Positions 8,527 through 17,806 of a stretch of DNA of 64,000 nucleotides are shown here, in pieces. Positions within the stretch are counted from its first letter, which is position 1. Each line of letters opens with the position of its first letter. The DNA lies in assembly GCF_004366355.1 (NCBI RefSeq), contig NZ_SODV01000002.1, positions 1,342,768 to 1,406,767 on the forward strand, in the 5' to 3' direction. The notes under the pieces are model-generated. The model ran no database searches. It was not told where the DNA came from and worked only from the letters and a program-made list of their open reading frames with translations. The translations under genes and the position numbers were made by a program. The stretch comes from Dinghuibacter silviterrae. GTDB lineage: Bacteria > Bacteroidota > Bacteroidia > Chitinophagales > Chitinophagaceae.

Positions 8527-9408
8527 ATGGATATCCCATCCCTTTTTACAGGGTACCTCCTCCTACCACTGATGGCCGCCATAGCTATGGTGGTGATGAG
8601 CGTGTTGAACAAACGCAACCGCTTACTAAACAACCGCAGGATCATCATTTTTGTCTTGTTGACTGCCCTTTGCCTGGGGATCCCCGGTTTCCTGGGCGCC
8701 CTGAATTTCTTCTTCCTTCCCTGGGGTTTCCTGGCCTGCGAGGTCATTTACCTGGCGTTGGGGGCGCTGGCGGTACACCAATTGTCGCTTCACTATAAGG
8801 ACGCCCGCAAAGGGTTGGTTTTTTTTATGGGGTTGATCGCTTGTTTGCTGGGCGCGTACCTTTTCCGGCTGGCCTTTAACTGGGTCAACGGGCTGGGGTA
8901 TGGATGGCTGGCCGCGACGTCTGTGGTGGCTTTCCTGGTCCCCCCGGTTTTCTGGTGGACCTACATGGCCCTGGCGTCCATCCCCTCGGAGATCTATGAC
9001 GTGTGGTATTATCCAAAAAACGAAGCCCGGATCGACATCGAACACCTGGATTTCGACCGCATGAAGGTCCTGGAAATCGAATTGTACAAATTGCCGGAAA
9101 ATGCCTCCCCCCTGAAGGTAAAGGTGAAGGCACCTCCCAATATGGAATTCGGCGCCTGGTTCCGTAAGTTTATCGACGACTACAACCAAAAGTTCCCGTC
9201 CAGCGGGATTCACTACGTTTCGGAAACGGGGGAAACCTATGGCTGGATCTTTTACGTCAAACGATCTTTCTTTGCCCGCCGGACGTTTATGGACCCTTCT
9301 TTGTCGGTAGAAGACAATAGGGTGACGGAAAAAGACCAGATCTATGCCCGCCGCGTGGTCCTCCAGACGGCCGAAGCGGGTGGAGAAGACAGAATGGTGA
9401 TCCTGTAA
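8527..9408 (+). CDS. tssN: T6SS membrane-complex protein TssN
   Basis: A 293-residue Bacteroidota-specific T6SS protein. Five or so hydrophobic helices fill residues ~5-160, followed by a ~130-residue soluble domain starting near WYYPKNEARIDIEHLDFDRMKVLEIELYKLP. In Bacteroides fragilis, TssN links the TssNQOPR envelope complex to the baseplate. The soluble domain presumably makes that contact here. ATG 8527 is preferred over GTG 8518. It begins a short operon with tssK 13 bases downstream, itself a baseplate protein, which fits that role. Confidence 0.85.
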   Translation: MDIPSLFTGYLLLPLMAAIAMVVMSVLNKRNRLLNNRRIIIFVLLTALCLGIPGFLGALNFFFLPWGFLACEVIYLALGALAVHQLSLHYKDARKGLVFFMGLIACLLGAYLFRLAFNWVNGLGYGWLAATSVVAFLVPPVFWWTYMALASIPSEIYDVWYYPKNEARIDIEHLDFDRMKVLEIELYKLPENASPLKVKVKAPPNMEFGAWFRKFIDDYNQKFPSSGIHYVSETGETYGWIFYVKRSFFARRTFMDPSLSVEDNRVTEKDQIYARRVVLQTAEAGGEDRMVIL

Positions 9409-9421
9409 AATATATTAACCT

Positions 9422-10573
9422 ATGTTGTTCCCTGTTCAACACCGGCCGGTCCATTGGGTGGACGGCATGAAAATATCCCGGAAGCATTTTGTGGAGTCCG
9501 ATGACTGGGTGAATGATGCCCTAAGGGACCGGGCGGCCCTGGGTCTGCACGCCTATGACTTTGGGCTGCTGCCCCCGTTTCGCGGAGGGCGGCCGTCCAA
9601 CCAGTTGGAGATCCTGGAGCGGGTGACCAACCAGGTCGACATCCGGCTGAGACAATGCAATGCGATTACCGCCGGGGGGAGCAGGATCGACTGGCAACCG
9701 GCGGAATACGGGAAAGAACTGGTGTTTACCCATACGTATGAGTCCGGCCAGGACGACGACCAGCCGGTGCCGTATTATGTTCTCCTGAAAGTAGACCCGT
9801 TCGAACGGGTGCCGGCCGGCGTGCCGGATGCGGAAGAAACGCCTCCCCGGCATCCCTTTTCGGAACCCCGGTACCAGCTCCTGGTGTTGCCGGCCAGCCA
9901 AATGAACCCGGACGATATGGGGCTCCACCACTTAGTGGTGGGACAACTGTTTCGCCGGCACGGGCGTTTTTCCGTAAACGACGCCTATATCCCGCCCTGC
10001 ACGGCGGTCGTCAGCCATCCCGCCCTGGTCCGGTACTACGAGACCTTTGGGAGCATGCTCAACGAAGTACAGCTCAACAGCTTTAAAATACTTGAAAAGA
10101 TCGCCCAGCGCGACCACAGCGGGGTCCTGCCCAGAAATGTGCGGGGGCTTTGCAGCCACCTGCTGGATTTTATCGCCCGCACCTACTTCGAATATAGAAA
10201 TATGGGGTACCAACAACCGCCCATATACCTGGCCGCCTGTTTTTCCAACCTGGCCCACCTCTTTTTTACGGCCCTCCACCTGAATGGGGCAAAGGAAAAA
10301 GAAGAAGTGTTGACTTATTTCTACGAATGGAGGGATGTCACACCCGGGAATTTTGAAGAACTCCTCACCAAGACCATGGACATCGCCTACAGCCATTACC
10401 GGATCCAGGAAGCCATGGAACAGGTCCGGGTTTTCCTGGAGGTGTTGTCCGCCCTTTGGCGGAAACTGGCTTCCCTGGAATTCATCGGTCAGCGGAAGGA
10501 AAACATCGTGGTGGCCGAGCAACAGCTCGTCCGGCCTGCCCAGGCACGCCAGACGTGGACCTTATTGGAGTAA
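9422..10573 (+). CDS. tssK: T6SS baseplate subunit TssK
   Basis: A 383-residue protein with the TssK N-terminal shell motif VHWVDGMKISRKHFVESDDW, a central domain with LVLPASQMNPDDM and FSVNDAYIPPCTAV, and a C-terminal helical domain. TssK forms trimers connecting baseplate wedges to the membrane complex. The length is a little below the ~440 residues of Pseudomonadota forms. It is cotranscribed with tssN and overlaps the end of tssF, on the opposite strand, by 12 bases. Confidence 0.9.
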   Translation: MLFPVQHRPVHWVDGMKISRKHFVESDDWVNDALRDRAALGLHAYDFGLLPPFRGGRPSNQLEILERVTNQVDIRLRQCNAITAGGSRIDWQPAEYGKELVFTHTYESGQDDDQPVPYYVLLKVDPFERVPAGVPDAEETPPRHPFSEPRYQLLVLPASQMNPDDMGLHHLVVGQLFRRHGRFSVNDAYIPPCTAVVSHPALVRYYETFGSMLNEVQLNSFKILEKIAQRDHSGVLPRNVRGLCSHLLDFIARTYFEYRNMGYQQPPIYLAACFSNLAHLFFTALHLNGAKEKEEVLTYFYEWRDVTPGNFEELLTKTMDIAYSHYRIQEAMEQVRVFLEVLSALWRKLASLEFIGQRKENIVVAEQQLVRPAQARQTWTLLE

Positions 10574-12346
10574 GATCCTATAGTATTGCTGGATTCCGCT
10601 CCTGGCCGCCAGTTTTTCGGCCAGGTCCCTGGACAGGTGGGGCCATTCATCATCGGAAAACGCAGCATCCGTCAGGATGACGTCTATGGTTTTTCGCAAC
10701 CCTTCCTTTGGGTGCTGGGAGACCATGACCCCTTTACGAATCACGACGGTTCCCAGCCGTTCCCCCAGCTCCTGCCGGAGAAAAAGCCGGATGTCTTCCT
10801 CGGTGACGATCCGGTCCCGGGTCATAAGGGCGTACTTGTAGGCCTGGAGACGGTCGGCCGGTCCCGGCGCGGTCCGCGCGCCCACGGGGCGGGTAACCAG
10901 ACGGATGCTGCCCGCGCGAAGACGGCTCCCTTCGGACTGAGTAAGCGGTGTACCGCTTTGCAACTGCAAGGGCAGATACCCCTGCGTCGTCCAGTATTCC
11001 AGGTGCATGGTTTCATGGGGATCAAGCGGTTTGACCACGATATACCGTGTGCCCTCCGTGATGTCCGACAAGGTCTGCCGGGCTTTTTGCTCCACCAGCG
11101 TCAACCCCTGCTGGAGGCTTTTGAGCGCCTGTGTCAGGAAGTCGAATCCATAGGAGGAAAAGGCGGCGCTTTCATCCCGGAGGAGCTCGAACAGGTAGTC
11201 GATGATTTCCCGTGCGTTGCGTTGGTCGAAGCGCTCCGCACCCCCGCTGCGGAGGCTGTATGTCCCCGGGGTCTGACCGCCTTCGGGATGAAGCGGCACG
11301 GGTTCATATACCCGGCCTTTGCTGTCCGTCAACCGGTGCACCCCTAAAAAAAGAGACCCGGGTTCCGGTCGCAGTGGGATGATGTGGCCTATCCCCTTAA
11401 AACGGTGGTGGATTTTATGAAGCCTGCGGTTGACCGCGGGAAAAGTATTGAGTTGCACCTCCAGTTCTTCCAGTCCCTGGAGACCGATGGAGGAAGGGAA
11501 CGTCACTTCTATCCACCAAAGCGGGTCGCGGAGGGTGGCCAGGTCGGCCGCGAGAAAAATGTCTTTCCAGGAGGGCGGGTAGGGCAGGGGACCTCCTTCC
11601 AATGGCAGCGGGGTCGCGTGTAAAAAATGGGCCTGGTAATACCGTTCGATGTCGCGCAGCCGTACCGCCAGCGGATCGAAAGCCCGGAGCCATTCATCGG
11701 GATCATCGCCGGGCAACCCCGCCCGCATGTCCAGGGAATGTCCCTGGATCTTCCACCCGCTGAGCGGAAGAAGCCTGTACCAATCCTCGGTTAGTGCCTC
11801 ATACCGGGAATGTATATAAAATGAAAGGGGCGGCAGTGTATCGATGTCCTTCGGCAAGTCCAACCCGATCCAAAGGGTATAAGGCTCCAGCCGTTTTCCG
11901 GGCTGGGCGCGGAGGGGGCGGCCGCTGGGCCCGGTAACTTTATTCCCCGAGGCCAGCAGGACGATCCCTGCGTTATACACCGGGGTTTCGCGGGCGGGGG
12001 TAAACCAGGCGTCGGCGCCTTTATCGGCCGTCTGGCGACGCAGCGCAAACCCCGCCTCCAGGATTTCCACGTTTTCGACCGGCCGTGCCTGCACCAGCGC
12101 ATGCGCCGGCAACGGCATGGTCATCAGGTCCGGTGTCAGGAGCCCTGCCAGTTTTTCCAGCAACCGGCTCTCGGTATACTGCATGTCCGCGGATACATTA
12201 TACAATTCCGACGCCAGCCCCTCGATCAGCACCTGGACCAGCGGGTCCAGATCGGTCGCCGACGGCAGGTTCCAAAAGTCGGCCGCGTGGCGGAGCAAAC
12301 GGCCGCGGATTTGTTCCTTGGAAGAATGGTAACGGAGTTCCTGCAT
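10562..12346 (-). CDS. tssF: T6SS baseplate subunit TssF
   Basis: A 594-residue protein of the usual TssF length (VasA/ImpG family). The N-terminus ATDLDPLVQVLIEGLASELYNVSADMQYTESRLLEKLAGLLTPDLMTMPLPAHALVQARP is the characteristic family opening, and SRYEALTEDWYRLLPLSGWKIQGHSL lies in the middle. TssF pairs with TssG in the wedge (TssF2-TssG-TssE). It starts two bases after the tssE stop, so tssE-tssF form one minus-strand unit. Its 3' end overlaps tssK on the other strand. Confidence 0.9.
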   Translation of the reverse strand: MQELRYHSSKEQIRGRLLRHAADFWNLPSATDLDPLVQVLIEGLASELYNVSADMQYTESRLLEKLAGLLTPDLMTMPLPAHALVQARPVENVEILEAGFALRRQTADKGADAWFTPARETPVYNAGIVLLASGNKVTGPSGRPLRAQPGKRLEPYTLWIGLDLPKDIDTLPPLSFYIHSRYEALTEDWYRLLPLSGWKIQGHSLDMRAGLPGDDPDEWLRAFDPLAVRLRDIERYYQAHFLHATPLPLEGGPLPYPPSWKDIFLAADLATLRDPLWWIEVTFPSSIGLQGLEELEVQLNTFPAVNRRLHKIHHRFKGIGHIIPLRPEPGSLFLGVHRLTDSKGRVYEPVPLHPEGGQTPGTYSLRSGGAERFDQRNAREIIDYLFELLRDESAAFSSYGFDFLTQALKSLQQGLTLVEQKARQTLSDITEGTRYIVVKPLDPHETMHLEYWTTQGYLPLQLQSGTPLTQSEGSRLRAGSIRLVTRPVGARTAPGPADRLQAYKYALMTRDRIVTEEDIRLFLRQELGERLGTVVIRKGVMVSQHPKEGLRKTIDVILTDAAFSDDEWPHLSRDLAEKLAARSGIQQYYRILLQ

Positions 12347-12348
12347 AA

Positions 12349-12786
12349 CTATTCGGAAGATAAAGGACTAAGGAACAAGGAGGTTTGAAAGGAATACCGT
12401 TCGCCGGTGGCCGTCACCTTTGCGCGGACAGCAACGGCAACGCGTTTTTTGATTTCCGTCACCAGGCGAAGCGGGTAGACCTTTTCCACATCGGTCACGT
12501 CGATGGTAACTTCTATATCGTAGATCCGGGGCTCCCTTTCCGCCAGCGCCCGGTGCAGCGACTGTTGCATTTTATCTTCCCAAAGCGCCCGGCTGGTGAT
12601 CAGCTCGAAGTCCAGTTCCCAGACCTCGCATCCAAACGCAGGATCATAGCGGTGTTCGCCGAAACGGGTAAAGATAATCAGTTCGATGTGTTGGGAGATC
12701 GACATCCCCAGGGAGCACGTTTCCAGGTACTGCCGGTCGAACAACCGGCGAAACGCCAGGGGTCGTTTGTAATAGGTGGTGTTCAT
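12349..12786 (-). CDS. tssE: T6SS baseplate subunit TssE (gp25-like)
   Basis: A 145-residue gp25-like baseplate protein. The core ISQHIELIIFTRFGEHRYDPAFGCEVWELDFELI corresponds to the gp25/TssE region in which the conserved E-x-R pair organises sheath polymerisation (here FGEHRYDP-GCEVWEL). TssE seeds sheath assembly on the baseplate. It is the first gene of the tssE-tssF unit and is divergent from tssO with 66 A/T-rich bases between starts. Confidence 0.85.
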   Translation of the reverse strand: MNTTYYKRPLAFRRLFDRQYLETCSLGMSISQHIELIIFTRFGEHRYDPAFGCEVWELDFELITSRALWEDKMQQSLHRALAEREPRIYDIEVTIDVTDVEKVYPLRLVTEIKKRVAVAVRAKVTATGERYSFQTSLFLSPLSSE

Positions 12787-12852
12787 ATCGTTAGGATGAA
12801 CAATAATACAAAATTGGAACGAAAATTGAGGTTCTTTTTATAACCTACTGAA

Positions 12853-13371
12853 ATGAAACCAGTCAATACCCGTGAACTGAAAAACGCTTACTTGAGCTTC
12901 CTCACTCATTTCCTTTGGCTATTATCCATCATCATTCTTTGTACGGTCAGTTATTTCGCCACCTCAAGGCGGGAAATGGAGCTGCTTTCCAAAAGAGCCC
13001 GCGAGTATGACCAGATCAAATATAACAGGGAAGAAATCACCGGACGTTTTGATGACGTCCTTTGGCGTTTGCGCGCGTTGACGCAATACGTCAAGGCGGA
13101 CCCACAGGAGTACAGCAACCAGGCGGTACTCATGAACGACGTCCAGACCGGTGACGAGCGCATCCGGGGGATGCTGGAGGAAGAAGGCGACAGCCTGGCA
13201 GATCCTGCCACGGACCTGTATCGCCGGATGGCCGGCCACGTCGTTCTCCTGACAACGCTCAAGGATTCCCTGTCCCAAACGCGCTTTCAGATCGAAAGCC
13301 TGAGGGATCAATTGAAGGCCTGCAGCACGACTACCCAGGAGGCTGCCAGGACGTTGTCTGGCATAAACTAA
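12853..13371 (+). CDS. tssO: T6SS membrane-complex protein, TssO-type
   Basis: A 172-residue protein with a short cytoplasmic N-terminus (MKPVNTRELKNAYLSFLTHF), one membrane helix at ~17-38, and a long charged periplasmic coiled coil (residues ~40-160). This fits TssO, one of the five TssNQOPR proteins that replace TssJLM in Bacteroidota. Family membership is supported by the N-terminal K-x-[LV]-N pattern and locus order (followed by tssP and tssR). The distinction between TssO and TssQ for this gene and the next is uncertain without a profile search. Confidence 0.6.
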   Translation: MKPVNTRELKNAYLSFLTHFLWLLSIIILCTVSYFATSRREMELLSKRAREYDQIKYNREEITGRFDDVLWRLRALTQYVKADPQEYSNQAVLMNDVQTGDERIRGMLEEEGDSLADPATDLYRRMAGHVVLLTTLKDSLSQTRFQIESLRDQLKACSTTTQEAARTLSGIN

Positions 13372-13377
13372 TCATGT

Positions 13378-13875
13378 ATGCGCTTAAGCGTAAAGGAAAG
13401 GCGGGAGAAGTTCGTCCTTTTATTGTTGTTGACATTGGCGGTGGGAGGTCTCTTTGGATGGGTCCTTTTTTCCGGTTACGGGACCGACACCAGCGCCCTG
13501 AAAGCCAAACTGACCCAGCGGATTCGGGAGGAAGAGCTTTTCCGGGCCGCGCTCGGGGAGGCCCGTCCTGCCGTGGACTCCGTGTACCGGAAGATACAGC
13601 AATACGATCCGGGGGTACAAGCAGTTTTCCTGGAAAGCGACATCCGCAACCAGGTAGGTGCGATCAATGCGTTGTACCAGCGACGCGCGTATGATCCGCG
13701 CTACAAGTGTTTCTGGCAGCAGGCCCAGTTCCTGGAAATGCTCTTCAACGACCGTAAGGAGTTGAGGGGGAACTATAAGGACATGGAAACCCTTGGCCAG
13801 TCCCTGGACGATTGTAAGTTGTCCAGGCGGGGATTGCAGGAGGCATTGATGAACCAAGGCCGCCGGGGCCGGTAA
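13378..13875 (+). CDS. T6SS membrane-complex protein, TssQ/TssO-like
   Basis: A 165-residue protein six bases after the preceding gene. A short basic N-terminus (MRLSVKERREKF), one membrane helix at ~13-32 and a helical periplasmic part with two cysteines (YKCFWQQ, DDCKLS) resemble the upstream TssO-type protein in layout but not in sequence. By position it would be the remaining small member of TssNQOPR, either TssQ or a second TssO. It lacks a lipobox. Its role is inferred from the operon tss(O/Q)-this gene-tssP-tssR. Confidence 0.55.
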   Translation: MRLSVKERREKFVLLLLLTLAVGGLFGWVLFSGYGTDTSALKAKLTQRIREEELFRAALGEARPAVDSVYRKIQQYDPGVQAVFLESDIRNQVGAINALYQRRAYDPRYKCFWQQAQFLEMLFNDRKELRGNYKDMETLGQSLDDCKLSRRGLQEALMNQGRRGR

Positions 13876-13885
13876 ACGAGGGGGT

Positions 13886-14821
13886 ATGAACGAAGCAAAC
13901 ATTCAAAACCGGCCGGTCAAGACAGGTAGCCTCAACAGGGTGATCATTTACTTAGGCGTGGGGATCCTCGTCCTGGCCGGGCTTGTGGTCCTTGCCCGCC
14001 AGGTCTTCCGGAAACGCGACATCGAGGCGCACCTGATGCGTCAGGAGATTTACCTGAACGAACCCCTGGTGTACACCGACAATACCGCGGGCGCCCACGC
14101 CTGGTTGTGGGAATTCGGAAACGGGGACCAGAGCGCTTCTCCCGGTGGGACGTATCACTTTCACAAATCGGGCCGGTATATCGTACGCGTCACCATTGAT
14201 GGGGACCTTCGGCAACAGTTCCCGGTGACCGTCCTGGACACGGTTGCGGTCATCCGGGATACCGCCATCCATATCACCGGTCCTTCCGTCGCGGCCGTGG
14301 GGGAACAGATCCGTCTTGAAGCCGATGGAGACGCGAATGATTATCAATGGGCTTTTGGAGAAACCGGGCGCGTCGACGCCGCCGGTCCGACAGTGTTCTA
14401 CGCTTATCACCTGCCCGGGGAATACCGGGTCTCCTTACGGACCGACAAGTCCGTCATCCCGGTATACCATATCGTGACCGTGACGGAGCCCTATAAAGAT
14501 CCGGGCGAGCTCCTTGAACCGGGAGAGGGGGAAATGAAGATCGAAAACGACTTCAGGGTACACCTGCAAGCCATCGCTTCCGGTCAGGACTTTAACACCA
14601 ATTATTATTACCTGGTGCATCACTACCTATGTAACGGGGAAAAGACGTCCGTACAGGCTTCCGACGAAACAGGACAGAAGCGGTCCGATTTCTATTCCTA
14701 TACCATAGGGCTGACGTTCACCCGGAATATCGTGATAGACCAGGTGACCCTGTCCATCGTGCCCCATACCCACTGCGCCAACCTGGTGACGGTGCAGCAG
14801 CACAGGACGGCGACCCATTGA
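13886..14821 (+). CDS. tssP: T6SS membrane-complex protein TssP (PKD domains)
   Basis: A 311-residue protein with a single N-terminal membrane helix (residues ~19-38) followed by two PKD-like beta domains in the periplasm: residues ~60-115 (AWLWEFGNGDQSASPGGTYHF) and ~130-195 (YQWAFGETGRV...YAYHLPGEYRVSL). A C-terminal domain of ~100 residues follows. PKD modules after one TM are the hallmark of TssP in T6SSiii loci. It sits between the small coiled-coil protein and tssR, whose ATG is 20 bases past the tssP stop. Confidence 0.8.
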   Translation: MNEANIQNRPVKTGSLNRVIIYLGVGILVLAGLVVLARQVFRKRDIEAHLMRQEIYLNEPLVYTDNTAGAHAWLWEFGNGDQSASPGGTYHFHKSGRYIVRVTIDGDLRQQFPVTVLDTVAVIRDTAIHITGPSVAAVGEQIRLEADGDANDYQWAFGETGRVDAAGPTVFYAYHLPGEYRVSLRTDKSVIPVYHIVTVTEPYKDPGELLEPGEGEMKIENDFRVHLQAIASGQDFNTNYYYLVHHYLCNGEKTSVQASDETGQKRSDFYSYTIGLTFTRNIVIDQVTLSIVPHTHCANLVTVQQHRTATH

Positions 14822-14841
14822 CAACGCCATTCACTAAACCT

Positions 14842-17298
14842 ATGTATAAAGCATTGATCGTTCTTTGCCTGGCCGCTTATCTACCTGCCTCGGCCGGCCT
14901 TTTCGGCGGGCACCTGGTGCGCAGCCTGCCCGCCAATTTTGAAAACCCTACCCTCGAAACGGGTAGCGAAAGCAGCGGCCATACCTCGACCCCCTGGATC
15001 GTTTTTTCCGACCGTGTAGACAACTATACCTATACAAGCGCGGGCGGTACGCTGGTGTATAAAAAAACGGCCTACATGCAGCCCTTTTTCGTGTCCGACG
15101 TCAAGGGCAACTATGTCAAGCTCATCCAGTACGACCCCGGATTGCTCAACGGCCGGAGGATCAAGGACAAGTCCCGGGCTGTCAGCTTTGGATGGATTTC
15201 CCAGGACCGCCTCCTGTTGTGGCGCAAAGCGCTGGTCGATCCCCAGACCCTTTTTCCCGAAAAGGCCATTGGCGTGATCACCGGCCGGTCCCCCATTGCG
15301 CGGCCGGGGAATTTTTTCAGCAGCGATTCCATCCGCGTCTTTAGTTCCCCCGACCTCCAGGAGCAGGTGGACCGCGAGCTCCGGCTCCACCAGTTTGTGT
15401 ATATCTACAAGAAGTCTGAGGATGGGAAAAAATACCTGGTGGGCCTGGCGCCACAACTGACCGCCGACAGCGCCAGGGAGGCAGTGCTGGGTTGGGTATC
15501 CACGGAAGTGGTTCACCCCTGGGGCAGCCGGCTGTATATGGGCATCGCCCGCGGAGGAGACGACGTCACCGATTCCACTGCGTCGGAATATGCCAACCGG
15601 GCCATGAACGTCGGCGGTCCCCGGGCGCCGTCCTACCCTTACGATCCCCTGTCTTTGCACAGCGATCCTACGCTTCGTTCCCTCCCCGTGATGCAACGGG
15701 CGGCGGATGGCTTTTTTACCTCCGGGGTGGCGGAAGACGTTTTTGACAAGTCCAAAGACGTGGTCATTAATATAAAGGGCACACGCATTACGTATCCCCA
15801 GTACCTCCGGCTCCGGAAACTGTCCGGCCAGGTTAACGTCCTTTTTGTCGTGGACGGGGGCAGCAGCATGCGGAATTATATGGCCGGGCTGACCAATACC
15901 ATCCAGGGTTTTGAAGGGGTATTCCTGCAAAGACGGTTTGCCGGGTATAAATACCGGTACGGGGCGGTGGTCTATCGCAATCCGCAAGGCTGCGGGACCT
16001 CGGATCCCCTGGTCTCATTTCCGCTGAGCCCCAACTTCAGCAAGGTGGTCGACTTCCTGAACACCCAGGCGGTGGTGACCGGGCAGTGTACGGGTGGCCT
16101 TTACCAGCAACCCTTTTTCAAAGGCGTACAGGGCGCCCTCGACCTCCTGAAAGGACACGAGCTGGAAACCAACCTCATCATCCTTTGCGGGAGCGCCGGG
16201 GACGACCCGGCGGTCCCCTCCGCCGAAGGCTACGACCTCGTCCGCGGTTTGGTGATGACCGACGCCCGCCTGCTGGTACTCCAGGTATACAACAAGTTCG
16301 ATGCGTCGTTTAATAATTTCGTCCTGCAGGGCAGGGACCTCCTGGAAAAGGCCGCCCAGATACAGGCGGAGCAGAAAAAACAACGCATGGTCCGGGGGGA
16401 GGGGTTGGCCGCCACCCAGCAGTTCAACACCGCGTATACCGATTCCATGTCTTATTACCTCAATTATCCCGAGGGCAGCCTGATCCCCGGGGCGGTGGTT
16501 TTTCCTGCCAGGGGCATGGTCAAGACCAACAAGGAAATGGACGCGGCCCTCAACCGTTTTGTCGGGGAGGTCGACCAGGACAATAAAGAAGTCATCCGTT
16601 CCCTCGACAGTGCCTTCCGGAAAGCGGGGCGGTTGCGGGAATTGATCAACCCGCCCGTGGAAGACGCCCTCCTTCGCCTGGATTCGGTGCCCTTGCAACC
16701 TTTTTTAGGAGAGGCGCTGCCCGACAATACCTTTAAGTTTTACCTCGACGTCAAGGCGCCTATGTCCCTGGCGACCAAAGGATCTCCCTGGCAGTACGCA
16801 CTTCTGCTGAGCCAGGAGGAGATGTTGCAGTTGTCCGATCAGCTCTCCCGTCTGTCGGGGGATAACCTCGAACAAGACAAGGGGAGTTTCCGCCGTCAGC
16901 TTTTTCACGTCTATGTCAACACCGGCCGGAGCCTCTGGCACCACCGGTTTAGCCGGGGAGACATCAAAAGCATGCCCCTCGCCACCTACCTGGAGACCCT
17001 GTCCGGCATGCCGTTACAGGCCCCCTTTCTAAAAGGGCATACGGTCCGGGACATCCGGGGAGACCTGTCCACCGAGGAGTTCGAAACCCTGGTTCGCTAC
17101 TTGAGGGCTTGTAACCAGGCACTTAAGGTGCAATTGCAGATGGACGACTTTTTCGTGGCCAACGGTATTCCTTACTATTACGTTCTTTACCAGGACTGGT
17201 CTATGGAGGGCGGAAGGAAGGGGCTTCCTGTGTTGCCGTCGGGGGCGGTGAAGAAAAAGAATGACGTCACCGCGGGGCATGAAGAGGATTACTACTAA
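14842..17298 (+). CDS. tssR: T6SS membrane-complex protein TssR with VWA-like region
   Basis: An 818-residue secreted protein, the largest TssNQOPR component. ATG 14842 begins a signal peptide (MYKALIVLCLAAYLPASA); an upstream TTG frame overlaps tssP. Residues ~50-230 hold SH3-like beta repeats (FVSDVKGNYVKLIQYD, FVYIYKKSEDGKKYLVGLAP). Residues ~325-510 form a von Willebrand A-like fold beginning VNVLFVVDGGSSM, in which the usual D-x-S-x-S metal motif is changed to DGGSS (Asp338). The C-terminus is predicted helical. It probably forms the periplasmic/outer part of the envelope channel. Assignment is by family look, length and locus order. Confidence 0.8.
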   Translation: MYKALIVLCLAAYLPASAGLFGGHLVRSLPANFENPTLETGSESSGHTSTPWIVFSDRVDNYTYTSAGGTLVYKKTAYMQPFFVSDVKGNYVKLIQYDPGLLNGRRIKDKSRAVSFGWISQDRLLLWRKALVDPQTLFPEKAIGVITGRSPIARPGNFFSSDSIRVFSSPDLQEQVDRELRLHQFVYIYKKSEDGKKYLVGLAPQLTADSAREAVLGWVSTEVVHPWGSRLYMGIARGGDDVTDSTASEYANRAMNVGGPRAPSYPYDPLSLHSDPTLRSLPVMQRAADGFFTSGVAEDVFDKSKDVVINIKGTRITYPQYLRLRKLSGQVNVLFVVDGGSSMRNYMAGLTNTIQGFEGVFLQRRFAGYKYRYGAVVYRNPQGCGTSDPLVSFPLSPNFSKVVDFLNTQAVVTGQCTGGLYQQPFFKGVQGALDLLKGHELETNLIILCGSAGDDPAVPSAEGYDLVRGLVMTDARLLVLQVYNKFDASFNNFVLQGRDLLEKAAQIQAEQKKQRMVRGEGLAATQQFNTAYTDSMSYYLNYPEGSLIPGAVVFPARGMVKTNKEMDAALNRFVGEVDQDNKEVIRSLDSAFRKAGRLRELINPPVEDALLRLDSVPLQPFLGEALPDNTFKFYLDVKAPMSLATKGSPWQYALLLSQEEMLQLSDQLSRLSGDNLEQDKGSFRRQLFHVYVNTGRSLWHHRFSRGDIKSMPLATYLETLSGMPLQAPFLKGHTVRDIRGDLSTEEFETLVRYLRACNQALKVQLQMDDFFVANGIPYYYVLYQDWSMEGGRKGLPVLPSGAVKKKNDVTAGHEEDYY

Positions 17299-17349
17299 AA
17301 AGGCCTAGTTTTTGCTATGTTGAAAGAATACCTCATTTAAAGCACCACT

Positions 17350-17796
17350 ATGTTTAACTATGAAATCGGAGGGAATGAACGAAAGGTCGACGTGCACGAG
17401 GCATTTGCCGACATTTCTCCCAACAAAACACTTTTTATTCAGCAACTTACGGACAGGGAACCCCTTCGACCCGAGCTGACCGAGGGGTTAAAAACGGTCG
17501 AGGACGTGTTCGAACACTTCAAGCCCACCGTCCACGTGGATTACGAACGGGCCGATGGCAGTCCTAAGGGAGAAGTCCTTCATTTTCAGCAGTTATCTGA
17601 TTTCGGTGTCAAGGCGATCGTTCAACAAAGCGACCACCTCCGCGACCTCAGCGTCGAGCGGGACACCTGCCTGACCATTGCCCGCCAGCTAAAGTCCAAC
17701 AAGACCTTGAAGGCCATGCTGGAAAACCCCGAAACCAAAAAAGCCTTTGCATCCGCTCTTGCCAAACTGGCCGGGGAACTGGAAGCCAATATTTAA
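17350..17796 (+). CDS. tssB: T6SS sheath small subunit TssB
   Basis: A 148-residue protein, the usual length for TssB/VipA. Motifs include PLRPELTEGLKTVEDVFEHFKPTVHVDYE and FQQLSDFGVKAIVQQSDHLRDLSVERDTCLTIARQLKSNKTLKAMLENPETKKAF, the central region and C-terminal helix that embrace TssC. It is followed ten bases later by tssC. A TAGTTTTTG stretch at 17306-17314 could be an imperfect -7 element, so tssBC may have its own promoter besides read-through from tssR. Confidence 0.9.
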   Translation: MFNYEIGGNERKVDVHEAFADISPNKTLFIQQLTDREPLRPELTEGLKTVEDVFEHFKPTVHVDYERADGSPKGEVLHFQQLSDFGVKAIVQQSDHLRDLSVERDTCLTIARQLKSNKTLKAMLENPETKKAFASALAKLAGELEANI

Positions 17797-17806
17797 AAAG
17801 TAACCT

